DNA from: Clostridiales bacterium
GTDB lineage: Bacteria > Bacillota > Clostridia > Christensenellales > Borkfalkiaceae
DNA length: 64,000 nt
Reading direction: 5' to 3'
NCBI GenBank assembly: GCA_015069285.1
Contig: SVIX01000003.1
Location: 1 to 64,000 of the forward strand
Part shown: positions 41,366-50,394 of the stretch, in pieces
How the letters are laid out: the number at the start of each line of letters is the position of its first letter
How positions within the stretch are numbered: position 1 is the stretch's first letter
Position numbers and translations under genes: made by a program
Notes under the pieces: model-generated
Databases searched by the model: none
What the model saw: the letters and a program-made list of their open reading frames with translations, nothing else
What the model was told of the DNA's origin: nothing

Positions 41366-42199
41366 ATGAAAAGAGAAGAAATAAGAATTCGCGACCCGTT
41401 TATCTACGCGGATAAAAAAACGAAGACGTATTATATGTACGGAACGATAAACGGAGGCGCAAGCGACTCGAAATTTTACGCATATACCTCCAAAGATTTG
41501 GAAGAATTTGAAGGTCCGTTCGTGATTTTTGACGGCAAAAAAGAAAATTTTTGGGCTACGAACGACTATTGGGCGCCCGAAATGCACGAATATCAAGGCA
41601 AATATTATTTATTTGCAAGCGTGAGGGCGGAAAACAAAAATCGCGCGACGCAAATTTTCGTTTGCGATACGCCAATCGGGGAATTTAAGCCCGTATCGGA
41701 AAAGCCTGCAACGCCCGAAGAATGGTGGTGTTTGGACGGTACGCTTTGCATAGAAAACGGAAAACCGTATATCGTATTTTGTCACGAGTGGGTACAATGC
41801 CAAAACGGCGAAATGTGCGCGCAGGAACTTTCAAGCGATTTATCTACGCCGATAGGAGAACCCTTCGTGCTCTTTACGGCGAAGGATAATCCGCACGTGA
41901 GTTGTCTTGGCGATGAGAATTCAGGTAATTACGTGACGGACGGACCGTTTTTATGGAGAAAAGAGGGCAAATGGAAGATGATTTGGTCAAGTTTTCAAAA
42001 CGGTAAGTACGCGGTGTTCGGCGCAACGGCGGAAAGTATTCGCGGGGAATGGGAACACACGGACAACTTGGTGGACTTCGACGGAGGACACGGAATGTTG
42101 TTTGAATCGTTTGACGGGGTACGAAAGTTTGCGTTACACTCACCCAACGTTCCCCCTAAAGAACGGGCGAAATTTATAGATTGGAAAGATAGATTTTAA
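41366..42199 (+). CDS. glycoside hydrolase family 43-like protein
   Basis: 277 aa; five-bladed propeller features RIRDPFIYAD, YWAPEMHEYQGKYYLF, VTDGPFLWRKEGKWKMIWSS. Confidence 0.85.
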   Translation: MKREEIRIRDPFIYADKKTKTYYMYGTINGGASDSKFYAYTSKDLEEFEGPFVIFDGKKENFWATNDYWAPEMHEYQGKYYLFASVRAENKNRATQIFVCDTPIGEFKPVSEKPATPEEWWCLDGTLCIENGKPYIVFCHEWVQCQNGEMCAQELSSDLSTPIGEPFVLFTAKDNPHVSCLGDENSGNYVTDGPFLWRKEGKWKMIWSSFQNGKYAVFGATAESIRGEWEHTDNLVDFDGGHGMLFESFDGVRKFALHSPNVPPKERAKFIDWKDRF

Positions 42200-42211
42200 G
42201 GAGAAAAAACG

Positions 42212-43120
42212 ATGATTACGGATAGATTGATTGAAGGCATTATCGATATGCAAAACCCTACTTGCGTAGGACTTGATACGCTATTTGATTATTTGCCCGA
42301 CGAAATGAAAGCGGGCGTTACGACCTTTGAAGGCGTAGCCGAACGCGTATTTGAATTTAATAAAAAGCTTATCGACACGCTTTACGGTATCGTACCGAGC
42401 GTAAAAGTACAAATCGCGTATTACGAAATGTACGGCGTGGCGGGTATGAAAGCGTACGAAGAAACGCTGAAATACGCTACGGAAAAGGGTATGGTCGTTA
42501 TTGCCGACGCAAAGCGCAACGACATCGGTTCGACGGCGTCTTGCTATGCGAAAACCTTCTTGGGCGAAACGCAAGTCAACGGCGTTTCTAAAAAGGCGTT
42601 CCCTGCCGATTACGTCACCGTAAACGGATATTTAGGTACGGACGGTATTGCGCCGTTCGTGGAAGAATGTGAAAGCAAGGACAAGGGTATTTTCGTTTTG
42701 GTAAAAACCTCCAATCCTTCCAGCGGTGAACTGCAAAACCTCGTTTTGGAAAACGGTAAACCCGTGTACGAATATATGGGTGGTTTGGTGGAAAAATGGG
42801 GCGAAAGCACGATTGGCAAATACGGTTATTCGGCAGTCGGCGCGGTCGTGGGCGCAACCCATCCCACGGAGGCGGAAAGACTTCGCAAAGTGTTACCGCA
42901 TACCTTTTTCCTTATCCCCGGTTACGGGGCGCAGGGCGGTAACGCGCAAATGCTCAAAAGCTGTTTCTCCGAAAACGGTTTGGGTGGCGTCGTCAACAAT
43001 TCGCGCGGAATTTTGTGCGCGTATAAAAAGAACGGCGGAACGTACTACGAAGCGGCGAAAAACGCTTGTATCGCGATGCAAAAAGATTTGTCCGAAGTTA
43101 TCGGAAAAATGGGAAGATAA
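42212..43120 (+). CDS. pyrF: orotidine-5'-phosphate decarboxylase
   Basis: 302 aa; CVGLDT, VIADAKRNDIGSTA, FLIPGYGAQGG. Confidence 0.93.
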   Translation: MITDRLIEGIIDMQNPTCVGLDTLFDYLPDEMKAGVTTFEGVAERVFEFNKKLIDTLYGIVPSVKVQIAYYEMYGVAGMKAYEETLKYATEKGMVVIADAKRNDIGSTASCYAKTFLGETQVNGVSKKAFPADYVTVNGYLGTDGIAPFVEECESKDKGIFVLVKTSNPSSGELQNLVLENGKPVYEYMGGLVEKWGESTIGKYGYSAVGAVVGATHPTEAERLRKVLPHTFFLIPGYGAQGGNAQMLKSCFSENGLGGVVNNSRGILCAYKKNGGTYYEAAKNACIAMQKDLSEVIGKMGR

Positions 43121-43123
43121 TAT

Positions 43124-43879
43124 ATGAAAGATTATATAGCAACGATTGTAAAAAACGAACGGATTGCTGAAAATATTTACGCGGTAACCTTTGATTTAGG
43201 AGAAATTCCTACCGTCCGTGCAGGGCAGTTTGGGGATATCTTGGTGGGCGGAACGCATCTTTTGCGCCGTCCTATCGCCGTTTGTAAAACGGAAGGAAGT
43301 CAAGTGACCTTTTGTTACCAAATCAAAGGCGAAGGCACGAAAATGCTCAAAACGATGGGGACAGGTACTACCTTAAACGTACTTATGCCTCTCGGAAACG
43401 GATTTTTCGTGGAGGAAACGGAAAAGAAAGTGGCGCTCGTCGGCGGTGGCGTGGGCGTTTTTCCGCTCATTTCCGTTTTGCGCGCGTACGGGCAAGAAAA
43501 AGAAATTTCCGCGTATATAGGGTATAGAAACAAAGACGCCGTATGCGGTGTGGAAGAATTTGAAAAAGCGAAAAAGTTCGTCGCCGTTACCGACGACGGA
43601 AGTTACGGCGAGAAGATGAACGCGGTGCAAGCGTTCGTAAAAGATTTAAAGGCGGGCAATACGTTCGACGTGGTGCTTGCGTGCGGACCTACGCCTATGC
43701 TCCGCGCGTTGAAAGCGGTAGTCGAGGAAGAAAATTTGCCCTGCTACGTATCGCTTGAAGAGAGAATGGGTTGCGGAATCGGCGCGTGCCTCGTTTGCGT
43801 TTGCGATTTGACGAACGGTAAAAAAGCAAGGGTGTGCAAAGACGGACCCGTATTTAACGCAAGCGAAGTCGTTTTATAA
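43124..43879 (+). CDS. pyrK: dihydroorotate dehydrogenase B electron transfer subunit
   Basis: 251 aa; LLRRPIAVC, CGPTPMLRALK, SLEERMGCGIGACLVCVC. Confidence 0.93.
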   Translation: MKDYIATIVKNERIAENIYAVTFDLGEIPTVRAGQFGDILVGGTHLLRRPIAVCKTEGSQVTFCYQIKGEGTKMLKTMGTGTTLNVLMPLGNGFFVEETEKKVALVGGGVGVFPLISVLRAYGQEKEISAYIGYRNKDAVCGVEEFEKAKKFVAVTDDGSYGEKMNAVQAFVKDLKAGNTFDVVLACGPTPMLRALKAVVEEENLPCYVSLEERMGCGIGACLVCVCDLTNGKKARVCKDGPVFNASEVVL

Positions 43880-43999
43880 AACGCGGATATATTTCACAAT
43901 ACGGCGTTGAACTTGCGTTTTGCCTTGGTCGTTTACGGATAGTAAACTTCCTACGGCAAATCTGCGTTCGCCTTGTCTTGTTTGCATCTACGCGTTTTA
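43877..43999. repeat. Family C element, copy 4
   Basis: TAAAACGCG (containing the pyrK TAA stop) ... CGCGTTTTA; internal TTGCCTTGGTCGTTTACGGATAGTAAACTTCCTACGGCAA hairpin. Confidence 0.75.
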
Positions 44000-44027
44000 A
44001 CGGGCGGTATTTATTAAGGAGAAAAAA

Positions 44028-44945
44028 ATGGCAAATTTATCAGTAAAAATTTGTGGAGTAGAGTTAAAAAACCCCGTCATTGGGGCAAGCGGAACGTTTG
44101 GGTTTGGTCGTGAATTTAACGAATTGTACGATATCGGCGCAATCGGCGGTGTATCCACGAAGGGTTTGACGAACGAACCGCGTCTTGGCAATCCCGTTCC
44201 GCGTATTGCGGAGAGCAGAGGGGTAATTCTTAACGCCGTAGGCTTGCAAAACCCCGGGGTGGAGCATTTTATAAAGTACGATTTAGATTGGTTGAAAGCG
44301 ACGGGTACTTGCGTAATAGCCAACGTGGCGGGCAAAACGCTGGAGGACTATAAAACCATCTGCGAAAAATTGGACGGCAAGGTGGATATGATTGAATTGA
44401 ATATCTCTTGTCCGAACGTAAAAAGCGGAGGTATGGCGTTTGGGATTAAACCCCAAACGGTGGAGGAAGTCACGCGCGTTGCGAAATCGGGCGCGAAAAA
44501 TACTCCGCTTATCGTCAAACTTTCCCCCAACGTGGAAAGTATCGCGGAAAACGCGAAATCGGCGGAACGCGGTGGCGCGGATTGTATTTCGCTTATCAAT
44601 ACTTTAACGGGTATGGCAATCGATATTGAAAGAAGAAGACCGATTATTGCCAACAATACGGGTGGCGTATCGGGCGCAGGGATAAAACCGATTGCGGTGC
44701 GTATGGTGTACGAAGCGTCGCAGGCGGTAAAAATTCCCGTGATAGGTATGGGCGGTATTACCTGCGCCGAGGACGCGATTGAATTTTTAATGGCGGGCGC
44801 AACGGCGGTGCAGGTGGGTACGGCAAACTTTACCGACCCCTTGGCGATGCCTAAAATTATCCAAGGCTTAAACGATTGGTGCGACAGACACGGCGTTGAA
44901 AATATAAGCGAACTTACGGGTACGTTGCAGTTAAACGGAAAATAA
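44028..44945 (+). CDS. pyrD: dihydroorotate dehydrogenase B catalytic subunit
   Basis: 305 aa; GASGTFGFGREF, NISCPNVKSGG, GMGGITCAEDAIEFLMAGATAVQVGT. Confidence 0.95.
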   Translation: MANLSVKICGVELKNPVIGASGTFGFGREFNELYDIGAIGGVSTKGLTNEPRLGNPVPRIAESRGVILNAVGLQNPGVEHFIKYDLDWLKATGTCVIANVAGKTLEDYKTICEKLDGKVDMIELNISCPNVKSGGMAFGIKPQTVEEVTRVAKSGAKNTPLIVKLSPNVESIAENAKSAERGGADCISLINTLTGMAIDIERRRPIIANNTGGVSGAGIKPIAVRMVYEASQAVKIPVIGMGGITCAEDAIEFLMAGATAVQVGTANFTDPLAMPKIIQGLNDWCDRHGVENISELTGTLQLNGK

Positions 44946-44963
44946 TTTAGGAGAAAGAAAAAA

Positions 44964-45626
44964 ATGGAATATACCTACAAAGAAAATTTTATCAAATTTA
45001 TGGTGGAAAGCGGTGTGTTGAAGTTTGGCGAATTTACCTTAAAAAGCGGTAGAATTGCGCCCTATTTCATCAATACGGGTAACTATAAAACGGGCAAACA
45101 GCTCGCTAAACTCGGCGAATATTACGCGGCGTGTATTGCGGAAAACGGTTTGGAGGCGGATACGATGGTCGGACCTGCGTATAAAGGTATCCCCCTTTCG
45201 GTAACGACGGCAATCGCGTTATATAATAAGTACGGAAAAGAAGTCAATTACTGTTTTGACAGAAAAGAAGAAAAAGACCACGGCGAAGGCGGTCTGTTCG
45301 TTGGAAAACAGTTGACGGACGGTGAAAAAGTAATTATCATCGAAGACGTAATGACCTCGGGAAAGGCGCTCCGTGAAATTTTACCCAAATTAAAGGCTAC
45401 GGCAAAAATCAATATCGTCGGTATGATTATTTCGGTAGACCGCAGAGAAAAGGCGCTTGGTAGCGAGTTATCGGCAGTCGCCGAGGCAAAAAAGGAGTTC
45501 GGCGTGGACGTATATTCCGTCGTGACGATGGACGATATTATTCAAGCGATTGAAAAGGGCGTTATCGAAGGGAAAGAACATCTTCCCGCGATGTACGCGT
45601 ACCGTGAACTTTACGGCGCAAAATGA
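44964..45626 (+). CDS. pyrE: orotate phosphoribosyltransferase
   Basis: 220 aa; PRPP motif VIIIEDVMTSGKALRE. Confidence 0.94.
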   Translation: MEYTYKENFIKFMVESGVLKFGEFTLKSGRIAPYFINTGNYKTGKQLAKLGEYYAACIAENGLEADTMVGPAYKGIPLSVTTAIALYNKYGKEVNYCFDRKEEKDHGEGGLFVGKQLTDGEKVIIIEDVMTSGKALREILPKLKATAKINIVGMIISVDRREKALGSELSAVAEAKKEFGVDVYSVVTMDDIIQAIEKGVIEGKEHLPAMYAYRELYGAK

Positions 45627-45805
45627 GGAAAAGTCATCACCCGTAAAAATACGGGTTTGGTGAGGTGGACTTGATGCGTTTGCGTAGAGAGAATAAAAAG
45701 CGCAATCGCGCAAATAAACAACAAAGCGGTGACGCATAAAAATACTCGTTTCATAAAATCAGTATGCGTAATCCGTTCGGCGTGTATTCAAAAAAAGGAA
45801 GAATT

Positions 45806-46849
45806 ATGAAAAAGATTATTTTAACGGGTGACAGACCCACGGGGAAATTGCATATCGGACACTACGTCGGTTCGCTCAAACGGCGTGTGGAATTGCAAAA
45901 CAGCGGTAAGTTTGACGAAATTTACATTATGATAGCCGACGCGCAAGCGCTTACCGATAATTTTGATAATCCCGATAAGGTACGGGCAAATATTACGGAG
46001 GTTGCGCTCGATTATTTGGCGTGCGGATTAGACCCCGAAAAATCGACGATTTTCGTGCAATCGCACGTGGAACAACTTACCGAACTTACCTTTTATTATA
46101 TGAACCTTGTCACTTTGTCGAGATTGGAGCGTAATCCGACGGTGAAAGCGGAATTAAAAATGCGTAAATTTGAACAGTCCATTCCGATGGGATTTTTAAC
46201 CTATCCCGTATCGCAAACAGCGGATATTACGGCGTTCAAGGCGACGACCGTGCCCGTCGGCGAGGACCAGTTGCCAATGATTGAGCAAGCGCGAGAAATC
46301 GTAAGAAGTTTCAACGGGTTATACGGAGAAACGCTCGTCGAACCCAAAGCGGTCCTTCCCGAAAATCAATCCTGTTTGCGTTTGCCGGGTACGGACGGTA
46401 TGGCGAAGATGAGTAAATCGCTTGGGAACTGTATCTATTTATCGGATAGCGCGGACGAGATTAAACGCAAGGTCATGGGAATGTATACCGACCCCAACCA
46501 TATTAAAGTCACCGACCCCGGCGATACCAAAAACAACCCCACCTTCATTTATTTGGACGCGTTTGCAACGGACGAGCATTTTGCAAGATATTTGCCCGAA
46601 TACGCTTGCTTGGACGAATTGCGCGCGCATTACGAGCGTGGCGGTCTTGGGGATATGAAGGTGAAAAAATTGCTCAACGCGGTAATGCAGGAAATCTTAG
46701 AACCTATCCGTTTGCGCAGAGAGGAATTGGCGAAAGATATTCCCGCCGTTTGGGCGACGTTGAAAGCGGGGAGCGATAAGGCGCGCGCGGTCGCGGCGCA
46801 AACGCTTGCCGAAGTAAAACGGGCGATGAAAATCAATTATTTCGAATAA
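45806..46849 (+). CDS. trpS: tryptophanyl-tRNA synthetase
   Basis: start moved to ATG 45806; [29 protein letters not shown]. Confidence 0.95.
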   Translation: MKKIILTGDRPTGKLHIGHYVGSLKRRVELQNSGKFDEIYIMIADAQALTDNFDNPDKVRANITEVALDYLACGLDPEKSTIFVQSHVEQLTELTFYYMNLVTLSRLERNPTVKAELKMRKFEQSIPMGFLTYPVSQTADITAFKATTVPVGEDQLPMIEQAREIVRSFNGLYGETLVEPKAVLPENQSCLRLPGTDGMAKMSKSLGNCIYLSDSADEIKRKVMGMYTDPNHIKVTDPGDTKNNPTFIYLDAFATDEHFARYLPEYACLDELRAHYERGGLGDMKVKKLLNAVMQEILEPIRLRREELAKDIPAVWATLKAGSDKARAVAAQTLAEVKRAMKINYFE

Positions 46850-46854
46850 GTACA

Positions 46855-46891
46855 AAAAAATCCGACGCTTGTCCAAGCGTCGGATTTTTTT
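46855..46891. terminator. bidirectional intrinsic terminator between convergent trpS and hup
   Basis: AAAAAAATCCGACGCTTG-TC-CAAGCGTCGGATTTTTTT. Confidence 0.9.
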
Positions 46892-46906
46892 GTTTTTTGT
46901 TGACGA

Positions 46907-47179
46907 TTAGTTGAAAAGTTCTTTGTAAGCGTTACCGAACTTCATAACGGGTTTTTTGCAAGCCGGAATTTCAACTTTTTCTTGCGTCTTGGGGTTGATG
47001 CCCGTCTTCGCCGCAACGTCCTTTACTTCAAAAGAACCAAAACCTGCGAGTTGTACCTTTTCCCCTGCTTTCAAAGCTTCGGTAATTACGTCAACGAACG
47101 CTTCGTAAGCCGTAGCCGCGTCCTTGTTGGTAAAACCTGCTTTGTCTGCCATTGCCTTAATTAATTCGCCTTTGTTCAT
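46907..47179 (-). CDS. hup: HU-family DNA-binding protein
   Basis: 90 aa; MNKGELIKAMADKAGFTNKDA, VQLAGFGSFEVKDVAAKTGINPKT. Confidence 0.95.
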   Translation of the reverse strand: MNKGELIKAMADKAGFTNKDAATAYEAFVDVITEALKAGEKVQLAGFGSFEVKDVAAKTGINPKTQEKVEIPACKKPVMKFGNAYKELFN

Positions 47180-47380
47180 AAGAGTGTTCCCCTTTAATTA
47201 AATTCTTGAAATCCAATTTAGAATATTCAAGTAATTTTATTATACAGTATCGTAGGGGTGTTTGTCAAGCGTCAAACGGAGAAAAATCACGAAAAAGCTT
47301 GAAATATAAAGCTTTTTTTGCTTTTTTAGCGTATAAAAAGACGAAAAAAGGGGAAGAGCGGTAATCGCCGTTTTTTTTGT

Positions 47381-47410
47381 GTATAAAACGCTTTGTGCTT
47401 GCGCATACTC
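47381..47410 (+). promoter_or_regulatory. putative sigma-F/sigma-G-type sporulation promoter of sigG
   Basis: GTATA - 15 bp - GCGCATACTC, near-match to the forespore sigma consensus. Confidence 0.45.
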
Positions 47411-47461
47411 AATGCGTGTCCCGTTTGCTTTTTTACATACCGGAAAGGAGGGTTTGAAAGT

Positions 47462-48229
47462 ATGCAAAAAGTAGTCATTTGCGGTGTGGACACGACGGGG
47501 TTACCCCGTTTATCAGCGAAAGAAAACGAGGAATTGATGTGCAGGTTAAAAAACGGGGACAAAAGAGCGCGCGACGAGTTTATCGTGGGGAATATGCGAC
47601 TCGTATTATCGCTCGTCAAACGCTTTCGCATTAAAAATTTAGGCGTGGACGACGTGTTTCAAGCCGGTTGCGTGGGTTTGATAAAAGCAATCGACGGGTT
47701 TGATATTAGCGTGGGCGTAAAATTTTCCACCTACGCCGTGCCGATGATTGTCGGTGAAATAAAGCGTTATCTTCGCGACGGAAATTCGTTGCGCGTTTCT
47801 CGGTCTATCCGCGATACGGCGTATCGTGCGCTTAAAGCAAGAGAGGCGATAGAAAGCCGTGACGAGGAGGCGACGATTGCAAAAATCGCCGAGGAAATGC
47901 AGGTCGCTGAACGCGAAGTAGTGTACGCGCTCGACGCTATTTCCGACCCCGTTTCCATTTACGAACCCGTATACAATAAGTCGGGCGATACGCTACTACT
48001 CATGGACCAGCTTTGCGACGAAAAGAACACGGACGAAATTTGGACGGAGCACGTCGCTTTAAGCGAGGCGATAGGAAAACTTGGGGAGCGGGAGAGGAAA
48101 ATTTTATATCTTCGTTATTATCAAGGCAAAACGCAAACGGAAATCTCCGAGGAAGTGGGGATAAGCCAAGCGCAAGTATCCAGATTGGAAAAAAACGCGT
48201 TGACGAATATCCGACAAAATATTTCTTAA
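47462..48229 (+). CDS. sigG: RNA polymerase sporulation sigma factor SigG
   Basis: start moved to ATG 47462; MQKVVICGVDTTGLPRLSAKENEELM, GCVGLIKAIDGFDISVGVKFSTYAVPMIVGEIKRYLRDG. Confidence 0.9.
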   Translation: MQKVVICGVDTTGLPRLSAKENEELMCRLKNGDKRARDEFIVGNMRLVLSLVKRFRIKNLGVDDVFQAGCVGLIKAIDGFDISVGVKFSTYAVPMIVGEIKRYLRDGNSLRVSRSIRDTAYRALKAREAIESRDEEATIAKIAEEMQVAEREVVYALDAISDPVSIYEPVYNKSGDTLLLMDQLCDEKNTDEIWTEHVALSEAIGKLGERERKILYLRYYQGKTQTEISEEVGISQAQVSRLEKNALTNIRQNIS

Positions 48230-48237
48230 AAATAAAG

Positions 48238-48628
48238 AAAAACGGCTTGGGCAAGCCGAGTCCCTGCAAGGGATTCGGCAACTAAATAAATCCGTGGACG
48301 GATTTGTGATATTTGTCTAAAGACAAGTGATATTGCTACGCAGTTATATTCGCCTTACGGCAGTTATATTGCCTTACGGCAGTTATATTCGCCATATGGC
48401 GAGTTAAGGATTTATTTAATATAACTTTGACTGCAAGTCGCAATCTAACGCAAAACTTGTTTTGCATATCACTTTTAGCCACAAGGCTAAAAATATAACT
48501 CATATATGTTTAATCTTTTGTGGATATGAAAAGCACACTACATTTCACTTTTAGTGAAGTATAGTGTGCTATACTTTTATTATGAACAAAAATTCCTTAA
48601 TAGGAACTGCCTAAACCAAGCCGTTTTT
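48238..48628. repeat. Family B hairpin-array element, copy 3 (diverged)
   Basis: outer AAAAACGGCTTGG / CCAAGCCGTTTTT; inner AAATAAATCC/GGATTTATTT; AGTTATATT and ATATAACT/ATATCACT-linked hairpins; convergent sigG/araC junction. Confidence 0.75.
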
Positions 48629-48642
48629 GCGTGCGTAAAGTT

Positions 48643-49437
48643 CTATTTTCGTAAAGAAGACGGGTTCACGTTTGCGAGCGTTAAAAAGGTACGGTTAAAG
48701 GAACGGACGCTTTGGAAACCGCTTTCCATTGCAATTTCCAAAAAGGTTTTTTTCGTCGTTTTTATTAAATGGCTTGCAAACTCTAAACGGTATTGGTTGA
48801 CGAACGTTTTAAAATTGACGTGAAAGGCTTTATTAAATACACGCGAAAGGTGCTCGTGACAATATCCCAAATCTTTAGCCGTCGAGCGTAAGGTGATATT
48901 CTTTTGGAAATTTTTTTCCACGTAGAGAATTAACTCGCTGATAAGAGAATATTTTCTCGGCGAAGGGATGAGTTCGTTCTGCTTTAAAAAATCGTCGCAG
49001 AGGGCGTATAGACAGGCTTTTAAAGGAAGTTCGTCGGGCATTTTTACAGAAACGGAAACGGGGTAGGTCGGTTGCGTTAAGAAGGTTTTTTTGATAAACG
49101 CTTGCGTTTCTGCGCTAGGCAATAGCTTAGCGGATAATGCTTTTTTATCCTTTACGATATTCGCAAACGACGAGATAAACGAATCGGAGAAAACGATGAT
49201 AAGACATAAACAGGTTGCGTCTGCTTGATAGGAGTGCAACTGATAAGGAAAAAGTAATAAAGCCTCTCCGTTTGTTAAATTGTATTCCGTATCGTCGACT
49301 TTCGCGTTTAGCGTTCCCTCTAAAACGAAAGTAAATTCGTATCCCTTATGGATATGCGTGTCGTAAAAAATCGAACGGTAAACGCAGGCGTTAAAAATGT
49401 TGTTTCCGATTGTATTGTGCGGTTGATGAAAGAACAT
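48643..49437 (-). CDS. AraC-family transcriptional regulator
   Basis: cupin N-terminal domain plus C-terminal HTH (DLGYCHEHLSRVFNKAFHVNFKTFVNQYRLEFA...ESGFQSVRSFNRTF). Confidence 0.85.
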   Translation of the reverse strand: MFFHQPHNTIGNNIFNACVYRSIFYDTHIHKGYEFTFVLEGTLNAKVDDTEYNLTNGEALLLFPYQLHSYQADATCLCLIIVFSDSFISSFANIVKDKKALSAKLLPSAETQAFIKKTFLTQPTYPVSVSVKMPDELPLKACLYALCDDFLKQNELIPSPRKYSLISELILYVEKNFQKNITLRSTAKDLGYCHEHLSRVFNKAFHVNFKTFVNQYRLEFASHLIKTTKKTFLEIAMESGFQSVRSFNRTFLTLANVNPSSLRK

Positions 49438-49537
49438 AGCGCTCCCCTCTAAAAAAATCAATTTATGGCTAATATTATACAATTTATTGCGAGAAAAGTC
49501 AAATAAAAAATGCTATAATAAAGAAAAGGAGTAAGAA

Positions 49538-50383
49538 ATGTTGGGGAAAGTTTTTTCGATAGAAGAATTTGCGACCTTTGACGGACCGGGGATACGCACG
49601 ACGGTATTTTTAAAAGGTTGTCCGTTAAAATGTACGTGGTGTCACAATCCCGAAGGGCAAAGCTTTCAAACGGAATACATAAGAAGTCCGAACGGTTGTA
49701 TAGGTTGCAAAGCTTGCGAACGGGCGGGAACGAAGAAGGACGGAAAAGTCGTTTTGACGGCGGACAGTATCGCCGTTTGTCCGAGAAATTTGGTACGCCA
49801 ATGCGGAGAGGATTATACGGCGGAGGCGTTGGCGAAAAAGCTGTTGAAAAACGAGGAATTTATGCGTTCGTCGGGAGGAGGGGTTACCTTTTCGGGCGGT
49901 GAACCGCTTTCACACGCGGAGTTTATTATAGAGTGTATTTCCAAATTAAACGGTTTGTCTACGGCGTTACAAACGAGCGGATTTTCCAGCGGGGAAACGT
50001 TCGAACGGGTGTTAAACGCGGTGGATTACGTTTTGTACGATTTGAAAATTATCGACGAAGAAAGACATAAAAAATATTGTGGCGTCAGCAACCGTTCTAT
50101 TTTGGAAAATTACGCTACGCTGGCGCGTAGCGGTAAAAAGTTCGTGACGAGGATTCCGCTTATTCCAAGCGTAACGGACACGGACGAGAATTTGGAGGCA
50201 ATCGCGAAGTTTATGCAAAAAAATGGCGTAAACTACGTAGAGCTTTTGCCGTATAACCGTTTTGCGGGTAGTAAATATGCGTCCGTTTTGCGGGAATACG
50301 TAGTGGATTTTGACGAAAGTCAAGAAGTGAATAAAGGCGAAAAGATATTTGAAAAATATAATATAAATTATAAAATTATGTAA
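49538..50383 (+). CDS. glycyl-radical enzyme activating protein (radical SAM)
   Basis: 281 aa; FDGPGIRTTVFLKGCPLKCTWCHNPEGQ, reduced ferredoxin-like insert CIGCKAC...CPR. Confidence 0.88.
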   Translation: MLGKVFSIEEFATFDGPGIRTTVFLKGCPLKCTWCHNPEGQSFQTEYIRSPNGCIGCKACERAGTKKDGKVVLTADSIAVCPRNLVRQCGEDYTAEALAKKLLKNEEFMRSSGGGVTFSGGEPLSHAEFIIECISKLNGLSTALQTSGFSSGETFERVLNAVDYVLYDLKIIDEERHKKYCGVSNRSILENYATLARSGKKFVTRIPLIPSVTDTDENLEAIAKFMQKNGVNYVELLPYNRFAGSKYASVLREYVVDFDESQEVNKGEKIFEKYNINYKIM

Positions 50384-50394
50384 GGAGAATTCAG

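Noticed and set aside
45674-45739. 21-aa ORF MRLRRENKKRNRANKQQSGDA between pyrE and trpS as a trpS leader peptide
   Set aside because: No Trp codons and no clear attenuator or T-box; likely chance.
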